From NCBI GenBank assembly GCA_002408085.1, contig DHQL01000013.1, positions 89,273-153,272 on the forward strand: a DNA stretch of 64,000 nucleotides, read 5' to 3'. This document shows positions 59,941 through 64,000 of this stretch, one piece after another. This DNA is from Spirochaeta sp. UBA5339 (lineage in GTDB: Bacteria > Spirochaetota > Spirochaetia > DSM-2461). Both the position numbers and the translations under genes were made by a program. The first letter of the stretch is position 1. Every line of letters starts with the position of its first letter. Under the pieces are notes generated by a model. The model was not told the origin of the DNA. It saw only the letters and a list, made by a program, of their open reading frames with translations, and made no database searches.

Positions 59941-60101
59941 AAATTACTCCTGTAAGTGAATTCACCTGTATTTAAGAGTAAAACATCGCTCAGTTATGTA
60001 CAAATTATAAATAGTTTTTTAATGTTTTTAAGAGGCTGATATTTCAGTTTTTAATAGATTTCTGATTGTCAGATTGTTATATTTGGTACGGAGGTATTAT
60101 T

Positions 60102-60713
60102 GTGTCCAATAAAATTAAACCGGTATGGATCGTACTAGGGGTCCTGGTTCTGGCAGTTGTAATGATCTTCTCCTCTTTCAAGGGGACATACAACAATATG
60201 GTGGCCCTTGATGAAAACGTAACATCATCCTGGAGTCAGGTGGAAAATGTCTATCAGAGACGGATGGACCTGATTCCCAATCTGGTAAGTACCGTCAAGG
60301 CCTATGCGGCCCATGAATCCGAAACATTTACTCAGCTCGCCGAAGCAAGATCCAAAGCCGGGGGAACCATTCAGGTATCCGATGAAGTTCTGAATGATCC
60401 CGAGAGCTTTCAGAGATTTCAGCAGGCACAGAACGAGCTTGGCTCCGCACTGCAGAGGTTGATGGTTATCTCTGAAAACTACCCGGAACTGAAGGCAAAT
60501 CAGAACTTTCTGGCCCTGCAGGATCAGCTTGAAGGGACGGAAAACCGTATTGCCGTGGAACGAAAGCGTTTCAATGACGCCGTACAGACCTACAATATGT
60601 ATATCCGTCAGTTCCCAAGGGTTTTTATAGCCGGAGCCATGGGCTTCGACCAGAAGCAGTACTTTCAGGCTGCCCAGGGCGCCGATCAGGCTCCCGTTGT
60701 CTCCTTTGAATAG
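60102..60713 (+). CDS. lemA: LemA-family protein
   Basis: The 203-residue protein has one N-terminal helix and a helical coiled domain with the family hallmark YNNMVALDENVTSSWSQVENVYQRRMDLIPNLVSTVKAYA. LemA proteins sit in the inner membrane with a periplasmic domain. The start is GTG 60102, seven bases after GGAGG; an in-frame upstream start adds residues with no signal. It leads an operon with two TPM-domain genes, the usual LemA-YgcG layout. The molecular role is unknown. Confidence 0.92.
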   Translation: MSNKIKPVWIVLGVLVLAVVMIFSSFKGTYNNMVALDENVTSSWSQVENVYQRRMDLIPNLVSTVKAYAAHESETFTQLAEARSKAGGTIQVSDEVLNDPESFQRFQQAQNELGSALQRLMVISENYPELKANQNFLALQDQLEGTENRIAVERKRFNDAVQTYNMYIRQFPRVFIAGAMGFDQKQYFQAAQGADQAPVVSFE

Positions 60714-60722
60714 GAGCCCGTT

Positions 60723-61397
60723 ATGAAAAAAGTCATTCTAAGTGAAGAAGAGCAGAGCGCCATTGCCCAGGCTGTAAAGAAGGCCGAATCCCGGACTTCT
60801 GGAGAGATCTCCACTGCTGTGATTGCCGAGAGTTCGGACTATGCCTTTTTTGAGGTGCGGGCGGCAGTTGTGTTTGCGGTGCTCCTCTATATTCTGCAGC
60901 TCCAGATCTTCCACGGCCTCGAGGCATTTGTCTCCTCTCTGGTCTGGAACTCTCCGGCCTGGCTGGTCCCCCTCTTTATGGGGGCAGTCAGTCTGATCGG
61001 GGGAGGGCTGTTCTATTTTTTCAGCAATCTTCCTGCCGTTGACAGAGTCATTATCCCCAAAAATATCATGGCAAAAAGGGTGAGGGCCCGGGCCCTGATG
61101 CACTTTACCGAATCCGGTGTTTATCAGACAAAGGACGGCACCGGGATTCTGATCTTCATTTCCCTCCTTGAAAAACGTGTTGAGATCCTTGCCGATGAGG
61201 GAATCAGCAGTAAGATGCCCGAGGGTGAGTGGGAGAGCATTGTCAGCGAGATGACCGCCAGCTTTGGGGATAAGAAGATTTCGGAAGGTCTGATCGGGGC
61301 CATTGAGCGTTGCGGCAGACGCCTTGAGGAGTTCTTTCCAAAGCCCGAGGGCAATGAAAATGAACTCTCCGACAATATTGTGATTCTGGAGGAGTGA
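60723..61397 (+). CDS. TPM-domain membrane protein (YgcG/TLP18.3 family)
   Basis: The 224-residue protein has an early hydrophobic pair of helices (about 45-115) and a TPM domain with SGEISTAVIAESSDY and the later FTESGVYQTKDGTGILIFISLLEKRVEILADEGI. It is the membrane-anchored partner in the LemA operon. TPM domains have weak phosphatase activity in some proteins, not shown for this one. Its stop overlaps the next gene's ribosome site. Confidence 0.88.
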   Translation: MKKVILSEEEQSAIAQAVKKAESRTSGEISTAVIAESSDYAFFEVRAAVVFAVLLYILQLQIFHGLEAFVSSLVWNSPAWLVPLFMGAVSLIGGGLFYFFSNLPAVDRVIIPKNIMAKRVRARALMHFTESGVYQTKDGTGILIFISLLEKRVEILADEGISSKMPEGEWESIVSEMTASFGDKKISEGLIGAIERCGRRLEEFFPKPEGNENELSDNIVILEE

Positions 61398-61399
61398 AG

Positions 61400-62197
61400 A
61401 TGAACAGTATAATCAAACCCTTAGCGGTACTTCTTCTTCTCTTTCTTCCCCTTTCCCTGATGGCACTGGATGTGCCGAAACTGGATGGACGGGTCAACGA
61501 CAGGGCAGGAGTCTTCTCCCTCTCCCAGAAGCAGCAGCTGGAGCAGTATCTGGCAGCCCTGGAAAGCGAGACATCCGCTCAAATGGCGGTACTTACGGTG
61601 AAAAGCCTTAAGGGAGACAGTCTGGAATCCTACTCCATCCGTGTTGTGGATGAGTGGAAGCTGGGACAGGCGGGAGAGGACAACGGCGTTCTCCTTCTGC
61701 TGGTTCTCGATGAGAGGAAGGTCCGCCTTGAGGTGGGTTACGGTCTGGAAGGAACCCTGACCGACGCCAAATCAGGCTACATCGTCAGAGAGGTGATGAT
61801 TCCCTACTTTTCAAAGGGGGATTATGCCGGCGGTATCATGGCGGCGTCCAGCGCCGTAGCCGGTGTGATTACCGGAGGAAAGGATATCTCAGCCGCTGCC
61901 CTGCAGAAATCCCAGAAGAGCAGTCAGAGCTCCTCGGGAGGTTCGGGTATCGGCTTTCTGGTGATCCTCTTTGTGATTATCTTCAACTCCTTCGGACGGG
62001 TCGGCCGCAGGGGCAGGGGCGGAATCTTCCAGCTCCTTCTTCTTAACTCCCTGCTGAGCGGTTCAAGACGCTCCTACAGATCCGGAGGCTTCGGCGGAGG
62101 CCGGGGCGGCGGATTTGGAGGGGGAAGCTTCGGCGGAGGCGGCTTTGGCGGTGGAGGAGGCGGCTTCGGCGGAGGCGGTGCCTCGGGAAGCTGGTAA
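61400..62197 (+). CDS. TPM-domain protein with glycine-rich tail (YgcG-like)
   Basis: The 265-residue protein has a signal peptide, a TPM domain (about 27-160, VNDRAGVFSLSQKQQLEQYL through VRLEVGYGLEGTLTD) and one C-terminal helix. It ends in a long glycine-rich tail, with repeats of the GGGFGGG type before ASGSW. This is the classic YgcG ending. I start at ATG 61400, five bases after GGAGGAG. The tail is on the opposite strand to the last 135 bases of the convergent NUDIX gene. Confidence 0.9.
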   Translation: MNSIIKPLAVLLLLFLPLSLMALDVPKLDGRVNDRAGVFSLSQKQQLEQYLAALESETSAQMAVLTVKSLKGDSLESYSIRVVDEWKLGQAGEDNGVLLLLVLDERKVRLEVGYGLEGTLTDAKSGYIVREVMIPYFSKGDYAGGIMAASSAVAGVITGGKDISAAALQKSQKSSQSSSGGSGIGFLVILFVIIFNSFGRVGRRGRGGIFQLLLLNSLLSGSRRSYRSGGFGGGRGGGFGGGSFGGGGFGGGGGGFGGGGASGSW

Positions 62198-62647
62198 TCT
62201 CAGTGCCGGGAGGGCCTGCCAGCCCTCCTCGCTGTAGAATCTCTTATCCAGCATATAGGTCACAACCCTTCTTATATAGGGAATCGTGCACTCCGGGAGA
62301 CTGTCCATGGGGAACCAGCTGAGGTCCGAGCACTTCTCGGGTTCCCTGTTTACGGGTACTCCCTCCCATTTTTCAGTCATAAAAAACATATCCACCCTGA
62401 CAGAGTCATCTGAGTTGCGGTGCATAAAGTGGACCGGCACCAGATCCTCCTCACGGACTGTTATCCCCGCCTCTTCAAAAGCCTCACGGATAATAGCGGC
62501 GGTAAAGGACTCTTCATCCTCCACGTGTCCTGCTATAAAGCTGTACTGACCGTCGCAGAAACCGGTGTTGGCCCTCTGCAGGAGCATTATTTCATTCCCC
62601 CTCTTCAGAATCAGGTAAGACGCCGGAGTATTGGAACAGCCGCTCAC
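62063..62647 (-). CDS. NUDIX hydrolase with an antisense-encoded Ala/Ser-rich tail
   Basis: The 195-residue protein has a NUDIX box matching G-x5-E-x7-RE-x2-EE-x-G: GHVEDEESFTAAIIREAFEEAGI. It would cleave a nucleoside diphosphate linked to another group. GTG 62647 overlaps the chromate-transporter stop by four bases. The NUDIX fold ends near residue 145. The following 45 residues (SAEAASSTAKAASAEAS and similar) come from the antisense strand of the glycine-rich tail of the convergent gene, because no stop occurs until 62063. The tail is probably not a conserved domain. Confidence 0.87.
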   Translation of the reverse strand: MSGCSNTPASYLILKRGNEIMLLQRANTGFCDGQYSFIAGHVEDEESFTAAIIREAFEEAGITVREEDLVPVHFMHRNSDDSVRVDMFFMTEKWEGVPVNREPEKCSDLSWFPMDSLPECTIPYIRRVVTYMLDKRFYSEEGWQALPALRLPASRGTASAEAASSTAKAASAEASPSKSAAPASAEASGSVGAS

Positions 62648-63204
62648 AGCAGCACCATCCCGGCAACAGCGGCCGCGGCAATATAGACAATGGGATGGAA
62701 CTTCCACTTCAGAAAGCCGAATCCGATAATCACAAATATAAGGATATTCACAGGCGGAATGAGGTCCGCCCAGTTTCCGCTCTCCTGAAAGACTCTCCAG
62801 GGGATAACGGCTACGGTAATTACATTGAAGGCCGCAGTGGCGATCAGTCCGGTTACCGCAGGTCTCAGACCCTTCAGTATCGACTGCACAAGGGGCTTTT
62901 CGTTGAAGTGGAGAAAGTACCGGGCCACCAGAACGATAATGATCAGGGATGGGCTGACCAGTCCCAGAGTTGCCGCCAGGGATCCGCCGATTCCCGCCTG
63001 CTCCAGCCCCACATAGGTTGCCATATTGACCCCGATGGGACCGGGGGTTGATTCGGAAACCGCCACCATATGGAAGAAGCGGTCCAGTGTGAACCAGCCC
63101 CGCTCAAGGGCCTCGCTCTGGAGAAGGGGAAGGGCGGCCAGACCGCCGCCGATGGTAAAAAGCCCGATTTTAAAGAAGATCAGGTAGAGGGAAATATATG
63201 TCAT
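62644..63204 (-). CDS. Chromate-transporter-family protein (ChrA half B)
   Basis: The 186-residue protein is one half of a ChrA/chromate ion transporter: KIGLFTIGGGLAALPLLQSEAL is the conserved first loop, and TPGPIGVNMATYVG is the paired motif. About five helices are visible. It follows half A with a four-base ATGA overlap. Such halves act together as a heterodimer. The substrate could be chromate or another oxyanion. The start is ATG 63204. Confidence 0.9.
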   Translation of the reverse strand: MTYISLYLIFFKIGLFTIGGGLAALPLLQSEALERGWFTLDRFFHMVAVSESTPGPIGVNMATYVGLEQAGIGGSLAATLGLVSPSLIIIVLVARYFLHFNEKPLVQSILKGLRPAVTGLIATAAFNVITVAVIPWRVFQESGNWADLIPPVNILIFVIIGFGFLKWKFHPIVYIAAAAVAGMVLL

Positions 63205-63803
63205 TTTCTCTCCCTCCCTTTCAGGAAGAACGCTGCTCCGCCCAGGGAGGCAGAAATCAGGACGGCAATAATCGGAGAGATACCGGCAAATCCGACGGCT
63301 GCGAAGGCTCCCAGGCAGATCAGGAGTCCCCATATATTTTTGACGGTCTTCTGTGCAAACTTCCAGACCGATGAGATCAGCAGAACCGCGACGGCAATAT
63401 TTACCCCCTTAAGAGCCTTTTGTACGAGAGGATACTCGTCAAAACGGTCCAGAAAACTGGCAATCAGTATGATAATAATCAGTGAGGGAGTGATCATGCC
63501 CAGTGTGGCGGCCACGGCGCCGGGGATACCGGCAGTCTTGTATCCGGTAAAGGTGGCCACATTGATTGCGATGATTCCCGGGGTGGACTGGCCAATGGCG
63601 TAGTAGTCGAGGAGCTCCTCCTCGCTGACCCATGCCTTCTTTTCGGAGAGCTCCTTCTCCAGAAGGGGAAGCATGGCATAGCCTCCGCCGAAGCTGACGG
63701 AGCCAATTTTGAAAAACGTTACATAGAGTTCTCTCAGTACAGAGATCCGCATGGTTTCCTCGTTACTCATCTGTTGATTGTCCTGATAGTGGATTGTCCG
63801 CAT
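63201..63803 (-). CDS. Chromate-transporter-family protein (ChrA half A)
   Basis: The 200-residue protein has the same half-ChrA fold: KIGSVSFGGGYAMLPLLEKEL and STPGIIAINVATFTGYKTAG, with about five helices. The ATG at 63803 follows GAGG by five bases. It is first in the leftward operon of half A, half B and NUDIX. No upstream promoter is clear in the 120 bases to the next terminator. The operon is likely one transcript. Confidence 0.9.
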   Translation of the reverse strand: MRTIHYQDNQQMSNEETMRISVLRELYVTFFKIGSVSFGGGYAMLPLLEKELSEKKAWVSEEELLDYYAIGQSTPGIIAINVATFTGYKTAGIPGAVAATLGMITPSLIIIILIASFLDRFDEYPLVQKALKGVNIAVAVLLISSVWKFAQKTVKNIWGLLICLGAFAAVGFAGISPIIAVLISASLGGAAFFLKGRERK

Positions 63804-63896
63804 TGTAACCTCATATCCCCGGTAGGGTTCAATCCCCTGTGAGAATTTTCGATACAGTGGTTGTGCCGGTACGGGTGGAATCCGGGCAAAAGAAAA

Positions 63897-63916
63897 GCCG
63901 CCGGAAGACCGGCAGC
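63897..63916 (-). terminator. Terminator of the gene entering from the right
   Basis: GCCGG (63900-63904) pairs with CCGGC (63909-63913) around AAGA, flanked by GC/GC after a small mismatch. On the leftward strand the stem is followed by TTTTCTTTT. It therefore ends the partial gene at 63923-64000. Confidence 0.6.
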
Positions 63917-63922
63917 TGCATG

Positions 63923-64000
63923 TTAGATCATTTTCAGATCAAAGCTTTTACCAGAGAATATGCTTATATGAAAGTGCCAGTCTGTGAATCCTGATATAGT
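63923..64000 (-). CDS. C-terminal fragment of an unrecognised leftward gene
   Basis: The leftward frame ending TAA at 63925-63923 is open to the window edge, giving 25 residues ending HFHISIFSGKSFDLKMI. A terminator-like stem follows it, which supports a real gene end. Too little is visible to assign a family. Confidence 0.4.
   Translation of the reverse strand, partial: TISGFTDWHFHISIFSGKSFDLKMI

Noticed and set aside
62020..62197. Glycine-rich repeat as a mobile or repeat element
   Set aside because: It is the ordinary low-complexity tail of YgcG-like proteins.
1..64000. CRISPR arrays, tRNA or rRNA genes, transposases
   Set aside because: I found no direct-repeat array, no tRNA-like cloverleaf and no transposase or integrase among the frames read. 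A dedicated tRNA and repeat scan could still find short items I missed.

Overview
The window reads as chromosome of a free-living, sugar-using, chemotactic Gram-negative bacterium, most likely a spirochaete of the Spirochaeta/Oceanispirochaeta type. That placement is inference from gene content and style: a four-S1-domain protein, frequent TTG and GTG starts, a family 1 sugar ABC operon feeding an intracellular glycosidase, LolA-like and outer-membrane proteins, and roughly even base composition. No rRNA, tRNA, insertion sequence, integrase, phage gene or CRISPR array was seen. Almost all of the sequence is coding and short intergenic gaps carry clear dyads.

Layout. 1-5.5 kb: end of a xanthine dehydrogenase-type molybdoenzyme, a sodium:solute symporter, an oxidoreductase/MarR divergent pair with twin operators, and a P1B metal ATPase followed directly by a second MarR gene under a very long perfect dyad. 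5.5-13 kb: sugar operon read leftward (binding protein, two permeases, GH38 alpha-mannosidase) with its GntR/LacI-type regulator and no ATPase gene. 13-16.4 kb: hybrid histidine kinase plus a lipoprotein of the ABC_sub_bind family. 16.6-20.3 kb: small membrane proteins, an epimerase and an arginase-family protein with an altered metal motif. 20.3-28.5 kb: giant alpha-2-macroglobulin-like lipoprotein without a thioester, overlapping penicillin-binding protein 1C. 28.6-42.3 kb: Sel1 protein, S1 protein, aldehyde dehydrogenase, a duplicated-domain secreted protein, a chemotaxis receptor, GH43 glycosidase, DlgD-like reductase coupled to a diguanylate cyclase, M48 lipoprotein protease, DUF2000, membrane thioredoxin, nitroreductase and GNAT.

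42.3-49.4 kb is the most interesting stretch: one rightward operon with a YtrA-type GntR repressor, a multi-membrane-segment SPFH/slipin protein, a MacB/LolCDE-type ABC ATPase, two FtsX-like permeases, a LolA-like periplasmic protein and a beta-barrel outer-membrane protein. All the parts of an inner-to-outer-membrane route are present, and a perfect 10+10 dyad sits at its promoter. A candidate small RNA lies just behind it.

49.4-64 kb: GIN-domain surface protein, AbrB-family membrane protein (candidate leaderless mRNA), phosphoglycerate dehydrogenase, a carboxymuconolactone-decarboxylase-like protein, a split DMT/SMR-like pair, LacZ with a divergent AraC regulator, small redox and membrane proteins, a LemA-TPM-TPM operon, and a leftward operon of split chromate transporter plus a NUDIX hydrolase whose 3' end runs antisense through the glycine-rich tail of the last TPM gene. 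A leftward gene enters from the right edge.
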